From: Bacteroidaceae bacterium
GTDB lineage: Bacteria; Bacteroidota; Bacteroidia; Bacteroidales; Bacteroidaceae
Direction of reading: 5' to 3'
Length of the DNA: 7,987 bases
NCBI GenBank assembly: GCA_017548225.1
Contig: JAFYMV010000090.1
Coordinates: forward strand, 1 to 7,987
Below the pieces are notes generated by a model. That model saw nothing but the letters and a program-made list of their open reading frames with translations, made no database searches and was not told the origin of the DNA. How positions within the stretch are numbered: the stretch's first letter is position 1; each line of letters starts with the position of its first letter. This document shows positions 1 through 6,517 of the stretch, piece after piece. Made by a program: the position numbers and the translations under genes.

Positions 1-1
1 G

Positions 2-1858
2 GTAGAGTTCCATGCACAAGAGGCAAACCAGGTGATTGTACGCTGGGGAGCAGAAGCCGGTGGGGCTTCATTGTGGAAGTTTGATGAGGTGGACACCAGC
101 CACTCAATGGCAGAATTGACAAGCACAAGCGTGCAGCAGGGTAAGGTGAGCACAGGTATCGGCAATACCAACCAGCCCATCATACGCTCTACCCTTCGCG
201 TAAGCGGTCTAGAGGGTAGTGTAAAATTCCAAGGCGTAAAGGGAAGGTACACTGGTACCGACATGGCCGATGTTGCCTGCGTGAAGGTCTACTTCGCGAC
301 CAATGCACGCGAGCTCTTCATCGACCCCGAGAAGAAGATGACATGGCGTGAAGAAAATGGTGAGCAATATGGAGTAACTGTAGGACTTGCCGAAGACGGC
401 ACATTCATGATCACCTCCGACAAGGAACTCGCCCCCGGAGACCACTACTTGTGGATTGTTTTTGATGTAGCCGAGGAGGCTAAGGAGGGTAACCTCGTGG
501 ATGCTGCCATTACCTCATATATCATCGATGATCAAGAGGTGGCCGAAAGCAATGGCGATCCCCAGTATGGTGCAACCATATTCCTCTCTGAAGGTGCCGT
601 GCTGATGCCTATGGATAAGGGTTCACTCTACTACCGCATCCCCTCAATCACAGTAACAAAGGATGGTAAGCGCCTCGTGACACTCACTGACGACCGTAAG
701 CATCACAATAGCGACCTTCCCTCACACTGCTACCTCGTGGCACAGTACTCTGAGGACAATGGTAAGACATGGAGCAACCCCGTAACAGTGGCTGGTACTG
801 CAGAGACTGGTGGCAACTATGGACATGGCGATGCTTCTATCGTAACCAACCGCGACAACGGCGATATTATCGGCATCATGACCAGTGCGGGCACCTACGG
901 ACACGGATTCTTTGCCGGCACCGCAGCTGAACCTCCCCGCTGGAAGACTATCACCAGCCGCGATGGTGGATTGACTTGGGAGACTCCCGTTGACCATACC
1001 GATGATTTGTTTGGTGAAAACTGCAACAATGAGAAGACCAAGACTTGGAAGAGCGGATTCTCTGGCTCTGGTGCTGCATTGCAGAAGCGCGACGGTACGC
1101 TCGTATCAAGCTTCGTAAACCGCCAAGCAGACAATAGTCAACACTTCTACTTCTTCATGAGTAAGGATGGTGGTGAGAGCTGGTATGTAAGCGGCACAAG
1201 CGGTACAAGCGGTGCCGATGAACCCAAGACTCTGGAGCGCAACAATGGCGACCTTGCCATCAGCGTACGCTCTAGCGGATACAACTACTACAACTACACC
1301 TCAGACGACGGTGAAACATGGCACCTGCCCTCACAGACACGCTTTACCACTGGTATCTCGGGTAACGCTTGCGACGGTGAGTACATGGTATGGTGCTCAA
1401 CACTCGAGGGTAACCCCTGGAATATTGCATTACAGACCTTGCCTAACAGTGGAAGCCGACAGAATGTAAGTATTGCGCTCTCTACCGACGAAGGCGCTAC
1501 ATTCGGTACACCTAAGACCATCTGCCCCAGAGGCTCTGCATACAGCGCTGCTGTAGTGCTCCCCGACGGCACACTGGGTGTATACTATGAGGAGAATGGT
1601 ATATTTGGTGGTTTCACTATGCGTTTTGTACGCTTCTCACTAGATTGGGCTAGTAACGGTGCATATAAGTTCACTGAGGATAATCCATTCAAACCCATCA
1701 AATCAACCAATCCTTCTGGCGAGGGCACCACAGGCGTAGAGGAGACAACAGACAACGGACAACAGACATCAGACATCTACGACCTCCAAGGTCGCCGCGT
1801 AGAGAACCCCACTAAGGGTATCTACATCGTAAATGGCAAGAAGGTGGTTGTCAAGTAA
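2..1858 (+). CDS. Secreted sialidase (exo-alpha-sialidase, GH33), 5' end missing
   Basis: This enzyme would hydrolyse terminal sialic acids from glycoconjugates outside the cytoplasm. The frame is open from base 2, so the gene starts left of the window; the GTG at 32 is not a credible start. Residues here are counted from that GTG. Residues about 50-190 resemble the N-terminal domain associated with BNR-repeat neuraminidases. The catalytic propeller spans about 195-545. It has the YRIP motif with Arg202, and five Asp-boxes: SEDNGKTW 240-247, SRDGGLTW 309-316, SKDGGESW 377-384, TSDDGETW 423-430 and a weaker STDEGATF 484-491. By family pattern, Arg202, Arg413 and Arg476 would be the carboxylate-binding triad, Tyr504 (AYS) the nucleophile, Glu397 (DEP) its partner, and Asp228 a candidate acid/base. 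After a linker, residues 582-608 form a YDLQGR-type tail like that of the M6 protease downstream. The family call is firm; individual catalytic assignments are inferred without an alignment. Confidence 0.93.
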   Translation, partial: VEFHAQEANQVIVRWGAEAGGASLWKFDEVDTSHSMAELTSTSVQQGKVSTGIGNTNQPIIRSTLRVSGLEGSVKFQGVKGRYTGTDMADVACVKVYFATNARELFIDPEKKMTWREENGEQYGVTVGLAEDGTFMITSDKELAPGDHYLWIVFDVAEEAKEGNLVDAAITSYIIDDQEVAESNGDPQYGATIFLSEGAVLMPMDKGSLYYRIPSITVTKDGKRLVTLTDDRKHHNSDLPSHCYLVAQYSEDNGKTWSNPVTVAGTAETGGNYGHGDASIVTNRDNGDIIGIMTSAGTYGHGFFAGTAAEPPRWKTITSRDGGLTWETPVDHTDDLFGENCNNEKTKTWKSGFSGSGAALQKRDGTLVSSFVNRQADNSQHFYFFMSKDGGESWYVSGTSGTSGADEPKTLERNNGDLAISVRSSGYNYYNYTSDDGETWHLPSQTRFTTGISGNACDGEYMVWCSTLEGNPWNIALQTLPNSGSRQNVSIALSTDEGATFGTPKTICPRGSAYSAAVVLPDGTLGVYYEENGIFGGFTMRFVRFSLDWASNGAYKFTEDNPFKPIKSTNPSGEGTTGVEETTDNGQQTSDIYDLQGRRVENPTKGIYIVNGKKVVVK

Positions 1859-1884
1859 TAAAAGTTAAAAGCTTATAAAAGAAG

Positions 1885-1927
1885 ATGAGGGTGCGTCGTT
1901 TTGACACACCCTCATTGTATTATATAT
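1885..1927 (+). terminator. Probable intrinsic terminator after the sialidase gene
   Basis: ATGAGGGTG (1885-1893) pairs perfectly with CACCCTCAT (1907-1915). After a C/A mismatch the stem continues with GTC/GAC around a GTTTT loop. The hairpin begins 27 nt after the sialidase stop and is followed by an AT-rich stretch (TGTATTATATATT) rather than a clean T-run. The stem is convincing; termination efficiency is uncertain. Confidence 0.65.
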
Positions 1928-1941
1928 TGTTAATTCATAGT

Positions 1942-2201
1942 TTTTTCGTACCTTTACGACCTATGGTGTTTAGGTACTATTGCTCGCAGTGAAATATCAA
2001 AGCACGCTTTGTATTTCGCTCGCTTTTTCGTACCTTTACGACCTATGGTGTTTAGGTACTATTGCTCGCAGTGAAATATCAAAGCACACTTTGTATTTCG
2101 CTCGCTTTTTCGTACCTTTACGACCTATGGTGTTTAGGTACTATTGCTCGCAGTGAAATATCAAAGCACACTTTGTATTTCGCTCGCTTTTTCGTACCTT
2201 T
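1942..2201 (+). repeat. 82-bp tandem repeat array, 3 full copies plus a 14-nt partial
   Basis: Units start at 1942, 2024 and 2106, exactly 82 bp apart, and a fourth start at 2188 matches for 14 nt (TTTTTCGTACCTTT) before diverging. Copies 2 and 3 are identical; copy 1 differs at one base (G at 2006, A at 2088 and 2170), which suggests recent amplification. Each unit has two inverted repeats. GTACCT/AGGTAC (unit positions 7-12 and 31-36) encloses a smaller ACC/GGT hairpin. GAAATA-t-CAAAG/CTTTGTATTTC (50-61 and 66-76) has a 4-nt loop. Each junction places TTTG 19 bp before TACCTTT(A/G), so the array is a series of promoter-like units ending in the presumed lptB promoter. It fills most of the 366-bp gap between the sialidase and lptB. 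There are no spacers, so it is not a CRISPR array. Confidence 0.95.
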
Positions 2202-2202
2202 G
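2172..2202 (+). promoter_or_regulatory. Predicted Bacteroidota-type promoter of lptB
   Basis: TTTG at 2172-2175, a 19-bp spacer, then TACCTTTG at 2195-2202 match the Bacteroidota sigma-70 consensus (-33 TTTG, -7 TAnnTTTG) exactly. The transcript would start near 2208, about 17 nt before the lptB ATG at 2225. The -33 box lies in the right arm of the last array hairpin. The earlier junctions (TACCTTTA at 2031 and 2113) lack only the final G, so they may be weak or dead copies. Confidence 0.75.
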
Positions 2203-2224
2203 TGCGTCGAAAGAAACGATATTT

Positions 2225-2983
2225 ATGAGCGAACAAGATAAGATGATGCTACGCGCCGAACATCTGGTAAAGAAATACGGCAAGCGTACGGTGGTCAACG
2301 ATGTGTCGTTTGATGTGAAGCAGGGCGAAATCGTGGGTCTGCTCGGTCCTAACGGTGCGGGCAAGACTACGTCGTTCTACATGACTACAGGACTCGTGGT
2401 GCCCAATGCGGGACGCATATTCATCGATGATCACGAAATCACTGACGACCCAGTATACAAACGTGCCCGAGTGGGTATTGGATACCTGGCACAGGAGGCA
2501 AGCGTGTTCCGCAAGATGAGCGTGGAAGACAACATCGCATCGGTGCTGGAAATGACGGGCAAGCCTAAAGAGTATCAAAAGGAAAAGCTCGAAAGCCTCA
2601 TCGCGGAGTTCAGACTGCAGAAGGTGCGCAAGAACTTGGGCGATCAGCTCTCGGGTGGAGAGCGACGCCGTACTGAGATAGCGCGCTGTCTGGCCATTGA
2701 CCCCAAATTCATCATGCTCGATGAACCCTTTGCAGGCGTAGACCCTATCGCGGTGGAGGATATCCAACAGATCGTATGGAAACTGAAGGACAAGAATATC
2801 GGTATCCTTATCACTGACCACAATGTGCAGGAAACGCTCTCCATCACCGACCGCGCCTACCTGCTCTTCGAAGGACGCATCCTCTTTGAGGGTACTCCCG
2901 AAGAGCTGGCAGCCAATGAGATTGTGCGTGCCAAATATTTGAGCAACAGTTTTGTACTACGCAAGAAAAAATTCCAGCTATGA
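2225..2983 (+). CDS. lptB: LPS export ABC transporter ATP-binding protein LptB
   Basis: This is the cytoplasmic ATPase of the LptB2FGC complex, which extracts lipopolysaccharide from the inner membrane and drives it across the periplasm. The 252 residues match the usual LptB length. ABC motifs appear in order: Walker A GPNGAGKTT 41-49 (Lys47), Q-loop Gln90 in YLAQEASVF, signature LSGGERRR 142-149, Walker B IMLDEP 163-168 with catalytic Glu167, and H-loop His199 in ITDHNVQET. YLAQEASVFRKMSVEDN and LDEPFAGVDPIAV are typical of LptB rather than of ABC ATPases in general. The ATG at 2225 is chosen because it lies about 17 nt downstream of the predicted transcription start. An in-frame ATG at 2144 lies within the repeat array, upstream of that promoter. 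The stop overlaps the start of the M6 protease gene. The permease genes lptF/lptG are not in the window. Confidence 0.95.
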   Translation: MSEQDKMMLRAEHLVKKYGKRTVVNDVSFDVKQGEIVGLLGPNGAGKTTSFYMTTGLVVPNAGRIFIDDHEITDDPVYKRARVGIGYLAQEASVFRKMSVEDNIASVLEMTGKPKEYQKEKLESLIAEFRLQKVRKNLGDQLSGGERRRTEIARCLAIDPKFIMLDEPFAGVDPIAVEDIQQIVWKLKDKNIGILITDHNVQETLSITDRAYLLFEGRILFEGTPEELAANEIVRAKYLSNSFVLRKKKFQL

Positions 2984-4512
2984 AGATAAAGACTTTACTT
3001 ACTGTATTATGTGCGGTGTTATGCTCCGTTTCGGGCTATAGCCAAGGGTTTCAAGATATACCTCGTAGAGGCTTCCCGAAAGATGAGTATGTGCAACAGA
3101 GTGCTACCCGCGCTAATGGTGAATATGTTCTCAAAAATTTTTTGAGCACAGAGAAGGATACAATAAATGTCGTCATTATACTTGCCGCCTTTAGCGATAC
3201 TGTCTTCTCAATCAGTGAAGATAGTATCAGAGATCTATTAAGCAACCGATACAATGCTGAGGACTATAAAGAAAAGGTCAGCTTCTATGAAAAGAGTAAA
3301 GCTTATGGGCAACATTTAGGGTTGGAAGTAGATATTCCCGGTAGCGCACGCGACTATTTCCGTGATCAGTCGTTTGGAAAATTTGTTCCTCGATTTGATG
3401 TTATAGGCCCTGTTACTCTTGGCCATCCTAGAAAATATTATGGAGGTAACAGTAATGGTAACGATAGGAATACCGGTGGTATGATAAGTGATGCCTGCCA
3501 GAAGGCTTTCGACTTGGGACTGACCGACTTTACCGACTATGATAATGACGACGATGGAATAGTGGACATTGTATATGTGGTGTACGCTGGCAGCGATGAG
3601 GCGCAAACAGATAACGCTCCCAATAAAACACCAGAGATGGCAGATGCAGTCTGGGCAAAAGCTTCGAGCATATCGCTCATCTTGGGGAATGGCATGAAGA
3701 TAAGCCGCTATGCCTGCTCAGGAGAGCTGCTGATGGACCTTCCCGTAGTGGCGGGTATAGGTACCTTTGTACACGAGTTTAGCCATGTGCTCGGTCTGCC
3801 CGATTTCTATAACACCAAAGGAGCCGATTTCACTATGGACGTGTGGAGCGTAATGGACTACGGCATGTACAATGCCGAAGGTTTTGTGCCTTGCGGATAT
3901 ACCGCTTTTGAGCGCTATTCGCTGGGATGGATACCCATGTGCACACTTGAGAGGCCCGACACGATGGAGATAGACATTACGGATAAAGAGAAAACGGGAT
4001 ATCGCATATTTACTTCAACCACACCTGCAGACACGGCTTCGTTCTACCTTATGGAGACTATCCGCAAAGAGGGTTGGAATAGTTGGGCTCCCACCGAGGG
4101 ATTACTCATCTCGGAGGTTACCTATAACAAAGCTGCATGGACAGGGAATACCGTGAATGCTGGCACCAAGCATCGCTACTGCATTGTGCCTGCCAATAAT
4201 GACTACAATTACAAGACTGCCAAAAAGCATCTTTTCGGCAGAGAGAATGACCAATTTACTCTTTCCAGCGAACCTGCTTCTATCACCCAATTTGGCGCAG
4301 AAATGAACAAACCGCTGACAGAAATCAACTACGATAAGGGTTCAGGTATAACCTCTTTCCTTTTCTGCGGAGGAAGCAGCACGGATGAAATTGCAGAAAT
4401 CAGTATCCAAGCTCCCTCAATCGGAGTTGTTTACGACCTGCAGGGTAGAATGGTAGAGAACCCCTCAAAAGGTGTCTACATTCGTGACGGCAAGAAAGTT
4501 TTGATTAAGTGA
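2980..4512 (+). CDS. Exported M6-family zinc metalloprotease with YDLQGR-type C-terminal tail
   Basis: This is a predicted secreted zinc endopeptidase of the M6 (immune inhibitor A-like) family, 510 residues. Residues 1 to about 21 form a signal peptide: MKIK, a hydrophobic core, then SGYSQ. No lipobox is evident. Residues 121-135 (GSARDYF...SFGKF) resemble the conserved M6 pre-catalytic segment. The acidic run DYDNDDDGIVD (186-196) could bind calcium. The zinc site is HEFSH (265-269) in HEFSHVLGLPD, with Asp275 the likely third ligand; SVMDYG (290-295) fits the Met-turn region. Residues 483-510 form a tail nearly matching that of the upstream sialidase, perhaps a sorting signal. The ATG overlaps the lptB stop as ATGA, so the two genes are probably cotranscribed and translationally coupled. 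The first 400-500 bp are more AT-rich than neighbouring genes. The substrate is unknown. Confidence 0.9.
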   Translation: MKIKTLLTVLCAVLCSVSGYSQGFQDIPRRGFPKDEYVQQSATRANGEYVLKNFLSTEKDTINVVIILAAFSDTVFSISEDSIRDLLSNRYNAEDYKEKVSFYEKSKAYGQHLGLEVDIPGSARDYFRDQSFGKFVPRFDVIGPVTLGHPRKYYGGNSNGNDRNTGGMISDACQKAFDLGLTDFTDYDNDDDGIVDIVYVVYAGSDEAQTDNAPNKTPEMADAVWAKASSISLILGNGMKISRYACSGELLMDLPVVAGIGTFVHEFSHVLGLPDFYNTKGADFTMDVWSVMDYGMYNAEGFVPCGYTAFERYSLGWIPMCTLERPDTMEIDITDKEKTGYRIFTSTTPADTASFYLMETIRKEGWNSWAPTEGLLISEVTYNKAAWTGNTVNAGTKHRYCIVPANNDYNYKTAKKHLFGRENDQFTLSSEPASITQFGAEMNKPLTEINYDKGSGITSFLFCGGSSTDEIAEISIQAPSIGVVYDLQGRMVENPSKGVYIRDGKKVLIK

Positions 4513-4671
4513 GCGCAGAGTCATGCTTGCATGAACTATGCCGAACCGACGAACGAAACAAGCGCAGAAGCAAGGCTCGCTTTGATTATGCCTTGTAAGG
4601 AGGAGGAAGACGAAGTCAGCGTGAGCAAGTTCGACGAAGTCAAAGTTGTGATTAAGTAAGGGTAAGGGGTG
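4513..4671 (+). other. Non-coding, repeat-containing stretch after the M6 protease gene
   Basis: No convincing gene is seen here. The stretch contains short inverted repeats (TCATGC/GCATGA at 4521-4534; CAAGGC 4571-4576 with GCCTTG 4590-4595) and the direct repeat GACGAAGTCA at 4609-4618 and 4633-4642. CGAACGAAAC at 4550-4559 is a perfect inverted match to GTTTCGTTCG at 4671-4680, just outside. The M6 reading frame continues past its TGA for 48 codons to a TAA at 4657-4659, ending in KVVIK, close to the true C-terminus KVLIK. This could be debris of a duplicated gene end or an interspersed element. Confidence 0.5.
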
Positions 4672-4732
4672 TTTCGTTCGATTTTGCACTAACTTTAATC
4701 CGCTTTGCGGCTTTAAATTAGGCTGCACCTCA

Positions 4733-4759
4733 GAAAAATGCAAGTAAACTTGCTTTTTC
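4733..4759 (+). terminator. Candidate intrinsic terminator between the M6 protease gene and tig
   Basis: GAAAAA-t-GCAAG (4733-4744) pairs with CTTGCTTTTTC (4749-4759) around a TAAA loop: an 11-bp stem with one bulged T, whose 3' arm carries a T5 run. It could end transcription coming from lptB and the M6 gene. The same bases overlap the presumed -33 region of the tig promoter. The GC-rich part of the stem is short, so it may be weak. Confidence 0.5.
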
Positions 4760-4780
4760 GTTCGGTTTGCACTAATTTTG
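4749..4780 (+). promoter_or_regulatory. Predicted Bacteroidota-type promoter of tig
   Basis: TAATTTTG at 4773-4780 matches TAnnTTTG exactly. CTTG at 4749-4752, 20 bp upstream, matches three of four bases of the -33 TTTG box. Transcription would start near 4786, giving a leader of about 60 nt whose last 35 nt are AT-rich with no Shine-Dalgarno sequence. Confidence 0.6.
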
Positions 4781-4847
4781 CAAGCTGAAATGAAAGTGCG
4801 TAACAGACGCACACCCAATTTGTATATAATTATATAAATATAAGATA

Positions 4848-6203
4848 ATGGAAATTACATTGCAGAATGTGAGCGAAGTAAAAGGTATGCTCACTGTAAA
4901 GTTGGTTAAGGCCGACTACGAACCCAAAGTAGAGAAAGCACTCAAGACATTCCGCCAGAAGGCAAACATCCCTGGATTCCGTCCCGGTATGGTGCCCATG
5001 GGCTTGATCAAGAAGCAATACGGTTCAGCTGTAAAGGCTGAGGAGATCAATAAGATGCTCCAGGAGGCTGTATACAGCTACCTCAAGGAGAACAAGGTAG
5101 ATATGCTCGGTGAGCCCCTCCCCAACGAGGATCAGCAGAAGCAACTCGACTTCGATACTATGGAAGAGCTCGAGTTCCTCTATGACATCGCTCTCGCTCC
5201 CAAGTTTGACGCTACACTCACCGCAGAGGATACTCTCCCCTACTATACCATCCAGATCTCTGACGAGATGGTTGACAACCAGGTGAACATGTACACTCAG
5301 CGCAACGGCCGCTACGAGAAGGTAGAGGAGTACGCTGACAACGATATGGTAAAGGGTCTGATGTGTCAGCTCGATGAGAATGGCAACACCGTAGAGGGTG
5401 GCATCCAGGCTGAGGACGCTGTAGTTCTTCCCAAGTACATGAAGAACGCTGCGCAGACCGCTCTCTTCGAGGGCACAAAGGTAGGTGATGTAATCACTAT
5501 CAACCCCCGTGAGGCATACGACGGCAATGAGGCAGAGCTCGCTTCACTCCTCAAGATCAGCAAGGAAGAGGCTGCTAATGTAAACGGCAACTTCAGCTAC
5601 CAGATCAGCGAGATTACTCGCTATGTTCCCGGTGACTTGAATCAGGAGATCTTTGATCTCGTATACGGCGAAGGTGCAGTAAATAGCGAGGAGGAATTCC
5701 GCGCTCGTGTAAAGGCTGACCTTACCACACAGTTCGTACCCGAGAGCGACTATAAGTTCCTCATCGATGTACGCGAGTATGTGATGAACCGTATCGGTGA
5801 GCTCAAGTTTGCTGACGACGTATTGAAGCGCATCATGCACATCAACAACCCCGACAAGGGCGACGACTATGTAAACGAACACTACGCTAACACCATCAAG
5901 GAGCTCTCATGGCACCTCGTGAAGGAGCAGCTCGTAGAGAAGGCTGGTATCAAGCTTGAGGAGGGCGACCTCTTGGAGCAGGCTAAGGCTAATGTTCGCG
6001 CACAGTTCGCTCAGTACGGTATGACCAATATTCCCGATGAGATGCTCACCAACTACGCTACAGAGACTCTGAAGAAGAAGGAGAATGTAGAGGGCATCGT
6101 TAACCGCGCTATCGAGACTCGCCTCGCTGCTGCTTTGAAGCAGACTGTGAAGCTCGACGAGAAGAGCGTTAGCCTCGAGGAGTTCAACAAGATGTTCGAG
6201 TAA
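4848..6203 (+). CDS. tig: Trigger factor, ribosome-associated chaperone
   Basis: Trigger factor binds the ribosome at the peptide exit and shields nascent chains. The 451 residues are near normal family length. The N-terminal ribosome-binding domain (about 1-120) has the signature GFRPGMVP at 43-50, with Phe44 and Arg45 at the same positions as in E. coli. The middle segment (about 150-260) corresponds to the FKBP-like domain but is poorly conserved (VEGGIQAEDAVV and FEGTKVGDVITINP are recognisable), so prolyl isomerase activity is doubtful. Residues about 265-451 form the helical, SurA-like chaperone domain, rich in Lys and Glu. The ATG at 4848 gives the expected MEITLQNVSEVKG start. Repetitive use of a few codons (CTC, AAG, GAG, GTA) fits high expression. 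It lies upstream of clpP and clpX, a common order in bacteria, but here is separated from clpP by a terminator and probably has its own promoter. Confidence 0.96.
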   Translation: MEITLQNVSEVKGMLTVKLVKADYEPKVEKALKTFRQKANIPGFRPGMVPMGLIKKQYGSAVKAEEINKMLQEAVYSYLKENKVDMLGEPLPNEDQQKQLDFDTMEELEFLYDIALAPKFDATLTAEDTLPYYTIQISDEMVDNQVNMYTQRNGRYEKVEEYADNDMVKGLMCQLDENGNTVEGGIQAEDAVVLPKYMKNAAQTALFEGTKVGDVITINPREAYDGNEAELASLLKISKEEAANVNGNFSYQISEITRYVPGDLNQEIFDLVYGEGAVNSEEEFRARVKADLTTQFVPESDYKFLIDVREYVMNRIGELKFADDVLKRIMHINNPDKGDDYVNEHYANTIKELSWHLVKEQLVEKAGIKLEEGDLLEQAKANVRAQFAQYGMTNIPDEMLTNYATETLKKKENVEGIVNRAIETRLAAALKQTVKLDEKSVSLEEFNKMFE

Positions 6204-6260
6204 TATTAGATTTTAGTTGAATTTTAGCGTTGACAGGTAATTTATGTACTTTTCGGATTG

Positions 6261-6353
6261 TTTGAGTCCCTTTTTGGCATCTTTACCCTCTCGCTCTTTG
6301 CAAATAGACCACTATTTGCTGCATCGCGAGAGTGCAAATCTACTCAAAAAAGG
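6261..6353. repeat. Nested palindromic element between tig and clpP
   Basis: Three inverted repeats nest in order: TTTGAGT (6261-6267) with ACTCAAA (6342-6348), CTCTCGC (6288-6294) with GCGAGAG (6326-6332), and GCAAATA (6300-6306) with TATTTGC (6313-6319), all perfect. An alternative pairing, CCTTTTT (6269-6275) with AAAAAGG (6347-6353), competes with the outer stem. It could be a REP/MITE-like element, a structured tig 3' UTR or a small RNA. It reads through as an open frame, but I see no protein features. Confidence 0.6.
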
Positions 6354-6360
6354 CTCTCAG

Positions 6361-6436
6361 ATAAACACGAAATAAAATTCAACTATAATCTTACGCACCG
6401 AACGTTTCGCCTACGAAACTTGTTAATGATATACGG
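6361..6436 (+). other. Non-coding stretch with a short hairpin
   Basis: This is AT-rich with no convincing gene. GTTTCG (6404-6409) and CGAAAC (6414-6419) form a 6-bp hairpin with a CCTA loop. It joins the palindromic element to the terminator. Confidence 0.4.
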
Positions 6437-6470
6437 AAAGACGGTTTGGCGAGGCCAAGCCGTCTTTTTT
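6437..6470 (+). terminator. Strong intrinsic terminator upstream of clpP
   Basis: AAAGACGGTTTGGC (6437-6450) pairs with GCCAAGCCGTCTTT (6454-6467) around a GAG loop. The 14-bp stem has one G-T wobble and is followed by further T residues to 6470. This is a textbook rho-independent terminator. It lies 233 nt after the tig stop, so either tig has a long structured 3' UTR or a small transcript ends here. It insulates clpP from tig. Confidence 0.9.
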
Positions 6471-6517
6471 AATTGACAAGTAAGAATGAAGAATTGACAA
6501 ATAGTCATAGTTTTCAG

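Larger units (their letters stand above)
4672..4780 (+). repeat. Diverged direct duplication of a promoter-like segment upstream of tig
   Basis: TTTCGTTCG-AT-TTTGCACTAA (4672-4692) recurs with small changes at 4756-4775. The -7-like elements that follow are TAACTTTA (4690-4697) and TAATTTTG (4773-4780), 83 bp apart. Between the copies lie CCGCTTTGCGG (4700-4710) and the GCAAG/CTTGC hairpin. The period and design resemble the 82-bp array before lptB, although the sequences differ. Confidence 0.6.

Noticed and set aside
1942..2201. CRISPR array
   Set aside because: The 82-bp units are directly adjacent with no unique spacers.
2144..2224. N-terminal extension of LptB from an in-frame ATG at 2144
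   Set aside because: It is encoded by the tandem repeat, lies upstream of the predicted promoter at 2172-2202, and would add 27 residues without resemblance to LptB.
2249..2821. 190-codon minus-strand open frame opposite lptB
   Set aside because: It is a shadow of a well-supported lptB coding frame and has no recognisable domain. The same applies to the other antisense frames inside the sialidase, M6, tig, clpP and clpX genes.
4465..4818. 117-codon open frame on the minus strand
   Set aside because: It overlaps the end of the M6 gene, covers the intergenic repeats and tig promoter, and shows no domain, signal peptide or credible start context. It is probably a translation of repeat sequence.
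4825..4830. TATAAT, an E. coli-like -10 box in the tig leader
   Set aside because: Bacteroidota use TAnnTTTG rather than TATAAT, no partner -35 is evident, and the region is generally AT-rich.
6229..6254. Possible promoter (GTTG ... TACTTTTC) for an independent small RNA after tig
   Set aside because: The spacer is only 14 bp and both boxes deviate from consensus.
6258..6476. 72-codon plus-strand open frame starting at TTG
   Set aside because: It begins with a weak codon, consists of the palindromic element and runs through the intrinsic terminator, so it is unlikely to be coding.
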